Shown: in pieces, positions 1 to 6,917 of the stretch
Layout: every line of letters begins with the position of its first letter
Numbering within the stretch: position 1 is the stretch's first letter
Source of the DNA: a bacterium
GTDB lineage: Bacteria > Bacillota_I > Bacilli_A > RF39 > UBA660
Length of the DNA stretch: 56,229 bases
Assembly (NCBI GenBank): GCA_029099845.1
Contig: JAQXOT010000020.1
Coordinates: forward strand, 1-56,229
Direction: 5' to 3'
The notes under the pieces: generated by a model
Told to the model about the DNA's origin: nothing
What the model saw: only the letters and a program-made list of their open reading frames with translations
Database searches by the model: none
Translations under genes and position numbers: made by a program

Positions 1-54
1 CTCAATGAGAACAGATTTACAGTCTGTCGCGTTTAGCCTCTTCGCTACCTCTCC
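1..54 (-). tRNA. tRNA-Tyr (GUA), 3' part cut by window edge
   Basis: The reverse strand begins GGAGAGG (acceptor 5' side) and has a D-arm and an anticodon arm CAGA-CTGTAAA-TCTG with anticodon GUA. It then enters a long variable arm, as expected for bacterial tRNA-Tyr. The T-arm and 3' end lie outside the window. It is the last visible member of a Val-Thr-Tyr operon. Confidence 0.9.
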
Positions 55-62
55 AAAAAAAA

Positions 63-138
<76 letters not shown>

Positions 139-142
139 AAAA

Positions 143-219
143 TGGTGGGCGATATAGGACTCGAACCTATGACCCCCTGCTTGTAAGGCAGGTGCTCTAA
201 CCAACTGAGCTAATCGCCC
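143..219 (-). tRNA. tRNA-Val (UAC) with encoded CCA
   Basis: The minus strand folds into a complete tRNA: acceptor GGGCGAT/ATCGCCC, D-arm AGCTCAGTTGGTTAGAGCA, anticodon stem CCTGC/GCAGG with loop CTTACAA (anticodon UAC), T-loop GTTCGAG, encoded CCA. It is the first gene of the tRNA operon, about 17 nt downstream of the predicted transcription start. Confidence 0.96.
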
Positions 220-242
220 GAATGAATCGGTTGACAGTATTA

Positions 243-271
243 AATATACCAACTAATAGTTATTTTGTCAA
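243..271 (-). promoter_or_regulatory. Promoter of the tRNA-Val-Thr-Tyr operon
   Basis: Reading the minus strand there is a perfect -35 TTGACA (266-271), a 17-bp spacer and -10 TATATT (243-248). The predicted start near 236 precedes tRNA-Val by under 20 nt, which fits a stable-RNA promoter. Confidence 0.8.
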
Positions 272-289
272 CAAAAATCTTTATTTTTT

Positions 290-658
290 TTATTTTTTTA
301 TTTTATTTTCCTCTAAAGCTTGCGTTTTTTCAGCTACCCAAATATTTAAAGCTTCTTTTAGGGTTGAAAATCCAGTACTAGTTTCAACTATTTTAGGAGT
401 ATTTTTTTTAGTAATACGGTAATTGAAATTTTTAATACTTAATTTAACGTGATGTTCTTCTGGATTTTCATCAATTACTCTAGCTTTAATTGTCTCCCCT
501 ATTTTTACATAATCACCAATATTTCTGACAAAGTTATCAGATATTTCTGATATGTGAATTAGGCCACTATAATAGTCATCTAAACTAACAAAAATGCCAT
601 ATTTTTCTATACCTGTTACACACCCAGTAACAATTTCTCCGTTTTTATACTTTTTCAT
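290..658 (-). CDS. S1-domain RNA-binding protein (YugI/GSP13/CvfD type)
   Basis: This 122-residue protein has one S1 OB-fold at about residues 6-76, with the typical pattern G-x-V-T-G-I-x-x-Y-G-I-F-V and GLIHISEIS. A C-terminal segment containing GFSTLKEALNIW resembles the tail of B. subtilis YugI (general stress protein 13) and enterococcal/lactobacillus CvfD. Members bind RNA or ribosomes and tune translation; that role is inferred from the family. The ATG start is supported by GAAGGTG ten bases upstream and a promoter at 678-706. It runs toward the tRNA operon and has no obvious hairpin terminator, only T-rich sequence. Confidence 0.85.
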   Translation of the reverse strand: MKKYKNGEIVTGCVTGIEKYGIFVSLDDYYSGLIHISEISDNFVRNIGDYVKIGETIKARVIDENPEEHHVKLSIKNFNYRITKKNTPKIVETSTGFSTLKEALNIWVAEKTQALEENKIKK

Positions 659-677
659 CTAATGCACCTTCTTTTTG

Positions 678-706
678 ATTATAGCATTTTTAAAGTAATA
701 TAACAA
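678..706 (-). promoter_or_regulatory. Promoter of the S1-domain gene
   Basis: On the minus strand: -35 TTGTTA (701-706), 17-bp spacer, and -10 TATAAT (678-683) preceded by TGC, an extended -10. It lies back to back with the plus-strand promoter at 716-744. Confidence 0.75.
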
Positions 707-715
707 GAAACTTTC

Positions 716-744
716 TTTACATGTTTTATTATTAAGGGTATAAT
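716..744 (+). promoter_or_regulatory. Promoter of the NifU-like gene
   Basis: TTTACA (716-721), a 17-bp spacer and TATAAT (739-744). The start of transcription is predicted at about 751, immediately before GGTGAT, leaving a leader of only about ten nucleotides. The upstream ATG at 743 lies inside the -10 box and so cannot be the translation start. Confidence 0.75.
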
Positions 745-760
745 GTTCTTGGTGATTAGA

Positions 761-1000
761 ATGAAAGATGAAGACATTGAATTACGTATCCGGGCAATTA
801 TTGATAAGGTTCGTCCACTATTATTAAATGATGGTGGTAATTTAGAGTTTGTTGAATTCAAAGATGGTATTGTCTATGTTAGACTACTTGGAGCCTGTGA
901 AGATTGTCCAATGCTTGATGTAACATTAAAAGATGGAATTGAGGAATTAATAATTAATGAAATCCCAGAAGTTAAAGAAGTTAGAAATGTGAGTAAATAG
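761..1000 (+). CDS. yutI: NifU/NfuA C-terminal-domain Fe-S carrier (YutI-like)
   Basis: A 79-residue protein made only of the NifU C-terminal domain. It has the motif NDGGNLEF and the iron-sulfur ligand pair in ACEDCPM (Cys46 and Cys49). Such proteins carry or deliver Fe-S clusters to client enzymes in the cytoplasm. The start at 761 is chosen because it follows GGTGATTAG and lies downstream of the promoter; the longer frame from 743 would begin within the -10 box. Its convergent neighbour is the YutH-like gene, an adjacency also seen in B. subtilis (yutI/yutH). Confidence 0.9.
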   Translation: MKDEDIELRIRAIIDKVRPLLLNDGGNLEFVEFKDGIVYVRLLGACEDCPMLDVTLKDGIEELIINEIPEVKEVRNVSK

Positions 1001-1016
1001 TACTCATATTTTTTTT
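987..1016 (+). terminator. Rho-independent terminator overlapping the yutI stop codon
   Basis: A 9-bp stem ATGTGAGTA (987-995) / TACTCATAT (1001-1009) with one G-T pair and the loop AATAG is followed by a run of T. The stem begins inside the last codons of the NifU-like gene and also covers the stop of the convergent gene. Confidence 0.7.
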
Positions 1017-1870
1017 AGCCAGTCTATTTTTATTAAACTTGGCGAATTATTTTGCATAATAATATAGATCTCGTTAAGAAAATTTTCATATTCATCAATA
1101 CGATTAATAATTTTTATTAGGCTTTTTTCTTCTTCTTTATTATTTACTACTTGTTCATAGGTATCGAAGTAATAACTTGGATATAATAATCTAGCATATA
1201 TTAAAATATAGTTTTGATTAGAATCTGGGATTTGATTTAAAAGTAATTTAATTTCGTCTATATTATACTCTTCTTCCCAAAAGGACATTTTAATATACTC
1301 TCCAACGTCGCGCATTCTATTATCTACTACTATATTAAGGGGATTATAATATTCTCTTTTAATCATTCTTCTACGGCAAATGGCTTTTTCTTTAATAATA
1401 TTTTGATCAATATTATAATTAAGATAACTAATGGCGTTTTCGGTTAGACCTATAAAATAATTAAAGCTTTCATCTATGCTTTTGTATTTACCTTTAATAT
1501 GTTTAAATTGATATTCATAATAGTCTATCTTTTCTTGCCATAAGATAGACCAGTTGCTTCTATCCAAAAGATATTGACCTTGATTGGGAAGAATTCTTAG
1601 TTTGGGGAAATGGTGATTAAAATCTTTTTTAGCAATTAGAACATATAATTTATTATTATATGGCGTAAAAAGACTTCGATCTTTATTTAAGACTATTTTT
1701 TCATATTCGTCATAATCTTTGGTTATATTATAAGCTTCAATAATAGTTTCTTGATTTATTATTTCGGTAAATACATACACTTTATTTTGATATTTTATAT
1801 AATTTTGACCATTTATTTTACTGATGTTGATTTCATCAAACATATAATAAAATCTAATTGTATTTTGCAT
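1004..1870 (-). CDS. yutH: YutH-like spore coat-associated protein (CotS/kinase-like fold)
   Basis: This 288-residue protein resembles B. subtilis YutH, a spore-coat protein of the CotS family with a degenerate aminoglycoside-phosphotransferase-like fold. Recognisable pieces are a LRILPNQGQYLLDR segment and a WSILWQEKIDYYE segment near residues 145-165, at the place where YutH has its kinase-hinge-like region. No HxD catalytic loop can be seen, so a structural role is more likely than phosphotransfer. It sits next to a yutI homologue, and yutD and yunB homologues are a few genes away, all clustered in B. subtilis too. Identification rests on this context and modest similarity by eye. Confidence 0.65.
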   Translation of the reverse strand: MQNTIRFYYMFDEINISKINGQNYIKYQNKVYVFTEIINQETIIEAYNITKDYDEYEKIVLNKDRSLFTPYNNKLYVLIAKKDFNHHFPKLRILPNQGQYLLDRSNWSILWQEKIDYYEYQFKHIKGKYKSIDESFNYFIGLTENAISYLNYNIDQNIIKEKAICRRRMIKREYYNPLNIVVDNRMRDVGEYIKMSFWEEEYNIDEIKLLLNQIPDSNQNYILIYARLLYPSYYFDTYEQVVNNKEEEKSLIKIINRIDEYENFLNEIYIIMQNNSPSLIKIDWLKKI

Positions 1871-1895
1871 TTTATCAACTCAGTTAATTTTATGT

Positions 1896-1951
1896 AAAAA
1901 AAAAGAGAAAATTACAATGTTAGTTAATTAAAATAACATTATAAAGTTCTC
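1896..1951 (-). terminator. Terminator downstream of the coiled-coil gene
   Basis: Minus strand: GAGAA and AATGTTA pair with TAACATT and TTCTC in a long imperfect hairpin, followed by nine T residues (complement of 1896-1904). It starts within the last codons of the 352-residue gene. Confidence 0.65.
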
Positions 1952-2997
1952 GTTTTTGTTTCTTCTGTTTTATCATCCATTATTGCTAGCATATCGTTAA
2001 TAGCTTTTTGGTATTCATCTCTTTCTGCTTCAAATTCATCTCGTCTAGCATCATAAATACTAGCTTGATTATGGCTTTGTTCAGTTTGAGCAATTAAGGT
2101 TTCTTGATGAGCAGCAATCATTTCTGCTGTTTGAACTAGTTGTTTACGACTATTAGCGGCTTCTTGTTCAGCACGAGCAGCATTTTCTTTTGCTTCTTCT
2201 TCTTCTCTTTTAGCTTTTTCTGCTTCAGCTTTTAATTGAGCTGTTTTAGCAAGATACTCTCTTAATACCTCTAAATCTGTAATGTTAGCTATTTCTGATA
2301 AATTAATAGTTGCTGGTGAAGCGTTAACACTTTTTTCAGTTTCTTTTTGCTCTTCTTTAACAATTCTTTCTGGTGTAACAAGTGGAACAATTCTAGAAAC
2401 TGGTCGAGCAGCTTTTTCTTCAATTGTAAGAGTTGTTGCTTCAAGTGTTGTATTTGGTACTGTTTGTGTAGGTGTTACTATAGTCTTTTCTTCCTGCTCT
2501 GTAACTTGTTCAGTATATTTTTCTACTTTGGCAGCACTGGTAGCATTTTTGCTTACTTTGAACTTATCTAGCTCATCTAAAGATTCACTTATTTCTAGTG
2601 TATGTGGAATTTCTACTGCTGGTTCAGGTGGTATTATTTGCGCATGCTCGGTTGCAATAGCTAAATCTTTTTGGCTAGCACTATTTTTCTTCATATTATC
2701 ATACATTGTTGGCTTTACTTTTAAAGCTTTATGACCAACAGATGATATTTTTCCTTCAATTTCTAATAAATTAATCATGGCTGCTACTGCAGGGTTAATA
2801 GCAATAACACTAGTTATTTCAACACTTGATGTTTCTTCTTTTACTGGTGGTGTTAAATTCTTTTCCATGGAATTCATATATTGAGCAGATATGGTGGCGT
2901 ATGATGCATTTCTTAGTTTTATTTTTTGTGCTGGCTTCTTTTCTTGCAATTCTCTATATCCATTATCACATATTCTAATGTTTTCTAATACAGTCAT
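1939..2997 (-). CDS. Uncharacterised coiled-coil protein with low-complexity middle
   Basis: I do not recognise this 352-residue protein. Residues 1-45 are basic and compact. Residues 50-240 are rich in Thr, Val, Pro and Glu and look disordered. Residues 245-345 form a strongly charged Ala/Glu/Lys heptad region that should be a coiled coil. There is no signal peptide or membrane span. An AGGAGG site lies nine bases before the ATG. It follows the DUF1292 gene by 22 nt and ends at a strong terminator, so both probably share a transcript. A scaffold or spore-associated role is possible given the neighbours, but nothing in the sequence proves it. Confidence 0.75.
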   Translation of the reverse strand: MTVLENIRICDNGYRELQEKKPAQKIKLRNASYATISAQYMNSMEKNLTPPVKEETSSVEITSVIAINPAVAAMINLLEIEGKISSVGHKALKVKPTMYDNMKKNSASQKDLAIATEHAQIIPPEPAVEIPHTLEISESLDELDKFKVSKNATSAAKVEKYTEQVTEQEEKTIVTPTQTVPNTTLEATTLTIEEKAARPVSRIVPLVTPERIVKEEQKETEKSVNASPATINLSEIANITDLEVLREYLAKTAQLKAEAEKAKREEEEAKENAARAEQEAANSRKQLVQTAEMIAAHQETLIAQTEQSHNQASIYDARRDEFEAERDEYQKAINDMLAIMDDKTEETKTRTL

Positions 2998-3019
2998 TTT
3001 AGGACCTCCTATCTGTTAA

Positions 3020-3298
3020 TTATTCTGATTTTGATAATTCACGTAATACGTCTTTTATTCTATTCCATTCAGCTTCACTTTCAACACCTAATAATTTAGG
3101 TTCTCCAGTTGAGCGATCTATATTTGAAACATATACAGTTATATTTTCATTTTCATCTTTTTCATTCTTGGTATAGACAACATACTCTTTACCTGTATCT
3201 TTAAACTCGAATGCTAAAATTACTTCAACTTCTTCTATTGAACCATCATTAGAAACAATTGACATAATCTTTTTATTATTAGTTTGGTTTTCTATCAT
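3020..3298 (-). CDS. DUF1292 family protein (YrzB-like), first paralogue
   Basis: A small acidic protein of 92 residues with the DUF1292 pattern: an N-terminal beta hairpin (IEEVEVILAFEF), then KEYVVYT, then an ENITVYVS strand and a C-terminal helix containing EAEWNRIKDVL. The family is widespread in Firmicutes and its function is unknown. A second copy at 53487-53780 keeps the same order of motifs (KKHYIAYTD, IQVYAS, EKEWKIVETIL) and has the conserved mltG/ruvX neighbourhood, so this copy is the extra one. GGGAGG precedes the ATG, and a promoter lies at 3329-3357. Confidence 0.85.
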   Translation of the reverse strand: MIENQTNNKKIMSIVSNDGSIEEVEVILAFEFKDTGKEYVVYTKNEKDENENITVYVSNIDRSTGEPKLLGVESEAEWNRIKDVLRELSKSE

Positions 3299-3328
3299 AT
3301 ATAATAAATCCTCCCTTATTATTCGTAT

Positions 3329-3357
3329 ATTATAATTTTAACATATTTTTAGTTAAA
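3329..3357 (-). promoter_or_regulatory. Promoter of the DUF1292/coiled-coil unit
   Basis: Minus strand: -35 TTTAAC (3352-3357), 17-bp spacer, -10 TATAAT (3329-3334). The RBS GGGAGG follows at a suitable distance. Confidence 0.55.
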
Positions 3358-3367
3358 TACAAGCTTT

Positions 3368-3646
3368 TTACTTAACTTTTTTTAATAGGAAAGTTTTAGC
3401 ACCATAACTACAATAATTTATTTTATATTCTTCTAAACCTTCTATGTTATTTATTTTATTGACATTTTTACTAGTGGGATTATTAAAGCCTTTTAGGCGC
3501 ACTTTTTCATAAGCATAGTCACCAAAAATATAATCAAAGTTATCAAAATATTCAGTTAATTTTTCTTTGATTTCTTCTGGATTTAAACAGTTATCAATAT
3601 TCTCTATGATTTCATATTTTTGATTATTTATTTCTATAATTTTCAT
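3368..3646 (-). CDS. yutD: YutD family protein
   Basis: A 92-residue protein matching the YutD (DUF1027) pattern: FDYIFGDYAYEKVRLKGF at about residues 37-54 parallels the conserved YDYIVGDWGYEQLRLKGF stretch, and INYCSYGAKTFLLKK near the end parallels the family's YCNFGCAYFVLKK. Function is unknown; the family is typical of Bacilli and lies close to yunB and yutH in B. subtilis. No Shine-Dalgarno sits directly before the ATG: AAAGGAG is found about 35 nt upstream with a stem-loop between. Confidence 0.85.
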   Translation of the reverse strand: MKIIEINNQKYEIIENIDNCLNPEEIKEKLTEYFDNFDYIFGDYAYEKVRLKGFNNPTSKNVNKINNIEGLEEYKINYCSYGAKTFLLKKVK

Positions 3647-3656
3647 ATTTTATTAA

Positions 3657-3678
3657 TTCAAATATAATAGTATTTGAA
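3657..3678 (-). promoter_or_regulatory. Stem-loop between an upstream SD and the yutD start
   Basis: Perfect inverted repeat TTCAAATA (3657-3664) / TATTTGAA (3671-3678) with a six-base loop. On the minus strand it lies between AAAGGAG and the yutD ATG. There is no U-tract, so it is not a classic terminator. Confidence 0.4.
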
Positions 3679-3727
3679 AACTCCTTTTACTTTTTTATTA
3701 ATACTAATTATATCACATTAACATTTC

Positions 3728-4444
3728 TTATTCTAGGGGAAGAGAAATGGAACTAGATTTTTTTTCAATGCTTGAAGAATAATAGTTTGGAGTTTCTCCT
3801 TTAATAATTTTTATCGTTAAGGGAGCTTTAATTATTAAAGTTGATTTTTTAGAAGTTGTTGGCATAGTAACTTGTTCTTCTACTTCTACAACAATATTTG
3901 TTTCTACTATTATATTATTAATACCATAGCTTGAAATTTTAGTTTCTAAATTAGACTGCACTTGGCCAATAAATGATAGTCTTATCGGAATATTTGGACC
4001 AATGTTAGCAAAAAGGGAATTGCCCTTTAGAGCACCTAAGGGGACTTCACATAAGACTCCTTTTTTTATTTTTGTTAAGTTTTTTAATTTAAAATTGTTA
4101 GATATTTCTAGTTCTTCTATTTTGCCTTCTTCTAGATTTAATAATTTGTCTTGAATTTTATTAGTTATTTCTAGTAATAATTTATTTACTTTTTGAGTAT
4201 CATAATCTAATGTTTCTATTTGGCCTAAAGAATCTTTTTTAATAATAAATAAGTCAGGATCATAATTTTTAACGATAGTTTCATTAATCATAGAATTAAC
4301 AATATTATTAGCAAAGCGATTAGTTTCAATATTTACATAACGGGTAATAATGGGATTTAATTTTTCACCAATAGTTTTTAACAAAAAAAAAGAAAAGATG
4401 ATATTTGCTACTAGGAGCCAAAAAATAATTTTTAATTTATTCAT
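3728..4444 (-). CDS. yunB: Sporulation protein YunB
   Basis: A 238-residue protein with one N-terminal membrane segment (about residues 5-24) and an extracytoplasmic domain matching YunB: an ITRYVNIETNRFANNIVN-like start, then the NSLFANIGPNIPIRLSFIGQV stretch (written here in two parts: NSLFANIGPNIP and IRLSFIGQV) and ETNIVVEVEEQV. YunB is a SigE-controlled mother-cell protein needed for efficient sporulation in B. subtilis. The start overlaps the end of ylmC by eight bases, so it is translationally coupled to the sigG-ylmC unit. Confidence 0.88.
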   Translation of the reverse strand: MNKLKIIFWLLVANIIFSFFLLKTIGEKLNPIITRYVNIETNRFANNIVNSMINETIVKNYDPDLFIIKKDSLGQIETLDYDTQKVNKLLLEITNKIQDKLLNLEEGKIEELEISNNFKLKNLTKIKKGVLCEVPLGALKGNSLFANIGPNIPIRLSFIGQVQSNLETKISSYGINNIIVETNIVVEVEEQVTMPTTSKKSTLIIKAPLTIKIIKGETPNYYSSSIEKKSSSISLPLE

Positions 4445-4670
4445 TAGCGCTGTTTTTAACTAGGATTACGTCTTCACCTATTTTTGTTATATCTTGCCAT
4501 TTTATTTCAATATCACTTTCTCTATTTAGCGAAAAAAAGTTTTTATTGGCTTCAATTATTAAAGCTTCAATAGTTCCTGTTTCTGTTATATTGGCATCTA
4601 TAATTGTCCCTATATTTTTACCATCATTGATATTAACTATGTTTTTAGTTTGTAAATCTGATAAACGCAT
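4437..4670 (-). CDS. ylmC: YlmC/YmxH family PRC-barrel protein
   Basis: A 77-residue PRC-barrel protein: RLSDLQTKNIVNINDGKNIG at the N-terminus, an EALIIEA strand in the middle, and IKWQDITKIGEDVILV at the end. These match the YlmC/YmxH group, which is strongly associated with endospore formers and often lies beside sigG (ylmC in B. subtilis). The molecular role is unknown. It lies 44 nt downstream of sigG and overlaps yunB, which suggests co-transcription. Confidence 0.88.
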   Translation of the reverse strand: MRLSDLQTKNIVNINDGKNIGTIIDANITETGTIEALIIEANKNFFSLNRESDIEIKWQDITKIGEDVILVKNSANE

Positions 4671-4714
4671 ATTATCACCTTAATTAATTATATTGTTTTA
4701 TGATGAGTTATATG

Positions 4715-5491
4715 CTATTTTAAAACTTTTTTTAATTGTTTAATGGCTCTTTTTTCTAATCTTGAAACTTGGGCTTGACTAATATTTAGTTCACTAGCTA
4801 TTTCCATTTGAGTTTTTCCAATTATATAGCGATTATCTAAAATTTGTTTTTCTCTTTGATCTAAATTATTGATGGCTTCGTCTAGGGCAATTCTACTGGA
4901 TAATTCACTATTATCTGTTCTTTTATCTTCTATTTGATCAGCTAAATAAATGGTGTCTCCACCATCGTTATAGATTGGTTCATACATGCTTATTGGTTCT
5001 TTTAGTGATTCAAGAGCAGTTATTACTTCGGTTATTGGAACGTTTAATTTGCTAGCAATATAATCTAGCTCTGGCTCTTTACCATGGTCGAGTAAATATG
5101 ATTCTTTTATTTTTAGTGACTTATAGGCAATATCTTTAACAGAACGACTTATTCTTACTTGATTGTTATCACGAATATATCGACGTATTTCTCCTAGAAT
5201 CATGGGAACGGCATAGGTTGAAAATTTTACTTCATGATTAAGATCAAAATTATCAATAGCTTTTAAAAGACCAACACAGCCAATTTGAAATAAATCATCC
5301 ATATTATCAGCTTTGTTGGTAAACTGTCTTAAAATTGATAAAACTAATTTTAAATTGCCACTGACAAGTAAGTCTCTAGCAAATTTATCGCCTTCTTTTG
5401 CTTTTTTAAATAACTCGTGCATTTCTTCATTAGAAAGTACAACGATATCATTTGTATTTATACCACTTATTTCTACTTTATATTTAGACAT
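4715..5491 (-). CDS. sigG: RNA polymerase sporulation sigma factor SigG
   Basis: This is a 258-residue sigma-70 family protein of typical SigG length. Region 2 contains DDLFQIGCVGLLKAIDNF and VKFSTYAVPMILGEIRRY. A PIYNDGGD motif sits between regions 3 and 4, and region 4 ends with TQMEIASELNISQAQVSRLE. The N-terminal YKVEISGI matches SigG rather than SigF. SigG drives late forespore genes. The residue aligned with Asn45 of the B. subtilis protein is Ser here (LLVSGNLKLV). The start codon follows AAAGGAGC, but that site is locked in a hairpin (5492-5532), pointing to post-transcriptional control. The ylmC and yunB genes follow in the same direction. Confidence 0.95.
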   Translation of the reverse strand: MSKYKVEISGINTNDIVVLSNEEMHELFKKAKEGDKFARDLLVSGNLKLVLSILRQFTNKADNMDDLFQIGCVGLLKAIDNFDLNHEVKFSTYAVPMILGEIRRYIRDNNQVRISRSVKDIAYKSLKIKESYLLDHGKEPELDYIASKLNVPITEVITALESLKEPISMYEPIYNDGGDTIYLADQIEDKRTDNSELSSRIALDEAINNLDQREKQILDNRYIIGKTQMEIASELNISQAQVSRLEKRAIKQLKKVLK

Positions 5492-5532
5492 AAAAAGCTC
5501 CTTTCAAATCAATTATGTTGAAAAGAGCTTTT
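5492..5532 (-). promoter_or_regulatory. Leader hairpin of sigG sequestering the SD; also ttcA terminator
   Basis: Minus-strand RNA pairs AAAAGCUC-U-UUUCAA with UUGAAA-G-GAGCUUUU, a continuous stem of about 15 bp with one U-G pair and a ten-base loop. The 3' arm contains the sigG ribosome-binding site AAAGGAG, and a U run abuts the sigG ATG. The same structure can end transcripts from the upstream ttcA-like gene and block sigG translation on read-through RNA. A possible CATAAT -10 lies in the loop (5512-5517), which would yield a short transcript lacking the 5' arm. Confidence 0.75.
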
Positions 5533-5543
5533 ATTTATTCAAT

Positions 5544-6368
5544 TTAGTTATTTTTTGTATATTCTTCTAAAAATGAATGTTTTTCATTGTTTGTTTTGGT
5601 AGCTAAAACGGTATCAATATTTACGTTTTCACTAGATTTAAAAATATTATATGCAACATTTTTATTGACTTTTTCTAAGTCTTTGATAAGATTTTTTATT
5701 TCTAGACGCTTTGATGATTTTTTTGTTTCTTTGGCCGTGAATTTACAGGCACAATTAATAAATGTTAATTCATTGCTCTTGGCCCAGTTAATAATATCAT
5801 TTTCTCTAACAAGATATAATGGTCTAATTAGTTCCATTCCTGAAAAGTTGGTGCTTTTTAATTTAGGCATCATTCCTTTATATTCGCCACCATAAAGTAT
5901 TGATAGCATAATAGTTTCAATTACATCATCAAAGTGATGCCCTAAAGCTATTTTGTTACAGCCAAGTTCTTGGGCTCTTGCATATAAAAAACCGCGACGC
6001 ATTCTAGCGCATAAGTAACATGGAGATGAAGCCGCATTTTTATTCACGACATCAAAAATATCAGAATTAAATATGTTTATATTTATGCCTAATTTTTTAG
6101 CATTATCGATAATCATTTGGCGATTTTTTTCATTATAGCCAGGATCCATTACAAGATAGACTAAATCGAATTTTATTTTGCCATGTTTTTGAAGTTCTTC
6201 TAGGCATTTTGCTAAGAGCATAGAGTCTTTGCCACCAGAAATGCAAACAGCAATTTTATCATTTTCCGAAATTAATTCATAGTCCCTAACCGCTTTAGTA
6301 AATGGCCGCCAAATTGTTTTGCGATATTTAGTAATAATACTTCTTTCAATTTCTTCTTTAGTAATCAT
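5544..6368 (-). CDS. ttcA: TtcA-like tRNA 2-thiocytidine synthetase
   Basis: A 274-residue PP-loop ATPase with SGGKDS at residues 44-49, the paired cysteines of SPCYLCARMRRG at 117 and 120, GHHFDD at 143-148, and further cysteines in INCACKF (206, 208). This arrangement is that of TtcA-type enzymes, which use a [4Fe-4S] cluster to place sulfur on cytidine 32 of tRNA; TilS lacks the CxxC. The exact nucleotide modified in this lineage is an inference. GGTGG precedes the ATG. trmL starts upstream, with its stop 15 nt before this start, so the two are probably cotranscribed. Confidence 0.85.
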   Translation of the reverse strand: MITKEEIERSIITKYRKTIWRPFTKAVRDYELISENDKIAVCISGGKDSMLLAKCLEELQKHGKIKFDLVYLVMDPGYNEKNRQMIIDNAKKLGININIFNSDIFDVVNKNAASSPCYLCARMRRGFLYARAQELGCNKIALGHHFDDVIETIMLSILYGGEYKGMMPKLKSTNFSGMELIRPLYLVRENDIINWAKSNELTFINCACKFTAKETKKSSKRLEIKNLIKDLEKVNKNVAYNIFKSSENVNIDTVLATKTNNEKHSFLEEYTKNN

Positions 6369-6383
6369 TTTTCCACCAAACTT

Positions 6384-6893
6384 TTATTTTTCTAGATAAT
6401 CTTTACCTTTGTGTGGTTCTTCTAGGAGAAGATCATTATAATTTTGTTGTCGAAGGGCTTCGTAGATAACAATTGCAACACTGTTGGAAACATTTAATGC
6501 TCTAACATTACTAGTCATAGGAATACGCATGCAATGTTCTAGATCTTCTTTTAAAATTTCTTTTGGTATACCCGTTGATTCTTTACCAAAGATAAAGTAT
6601 AAGTCTTTATTTTCTTTATTACTATAATCGAAACTTGTATGTGGTTTTCTACCATAGCGAGTGAAATAGTAATAGGTTCCTGGATTTTTTTTAGTAAATT
6701 CATTGTAGTTTTCATAAACTTCGTAATCTAATTTGTCAATGTAGTTAACGCCACATCTTTTTAGATGTGCATCATCTAATTTAAACCCTAAGGGCTTGAT
6801 TAGATGTAGTTTTGTGTTTGTAGCAACACATGTACGCATAATATTACCAGTATTTTGAGGTATTTCTGGTTCATATAGGACAATGTGATTCAT
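6384..6893 (-). CDS. trmL: tRNA (cytidine/uridine-34-2'-O)-methyltransferase TrmL
   Basis: A 169-residue SPOUT methyltransferase of normal TrmL length. It starts with IVLYEPEIPQNTGNIMRTC, then has the GKESTGIP loop near residues 118-125 and the knot motif MRIPMTSNVRALNVSNSVAI (split here as MRIPMTSNVR and ALNVSNSVAI). TrmL methylates the wobble ribose in tRNA-Leu isoacceptors using S-adenosylmethionine. The AAGGAGG site six bases before ATG is strong. The ttcA-like gene follows closely. Confidence 0.93.
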   Translation of the reverse strand: MNHIVLYEPEIPQNTGNIMRTCVATNTKLHLIKPLGFKLDDAHLKRCGVNYIDKLDYEVYENYNEFTKKNPGTYYYFTRYGRKPHTSFDYSNKENKDLYFIFGKESTGIPKEILKEDLEHCMRIPMTSNVRALNVSNSVAIVIYEALRQQNYNDLLLEEPHKGKDYLEK

Positions 6894-6917
6894 AATTTCC
6901 TCCTTGTTAAAAGGAGA

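Noticed and set aside
743-760. Upstream ATG as the start of the NifU-like gene
   Set aside because: The ATG lies within the -10 hexamer, upstream of the predicted transcript start; the ATG at 761 has an SD.
2282-2734. Plus-strand 150-residue hydrophobic frame inside the coiled-coil gene
   Set aside because: No SD, and it is antisense to a low-complexity Glu/Ala/Thr-rich coding region, which readily yields Leu/Val/Ser-rich shadows.
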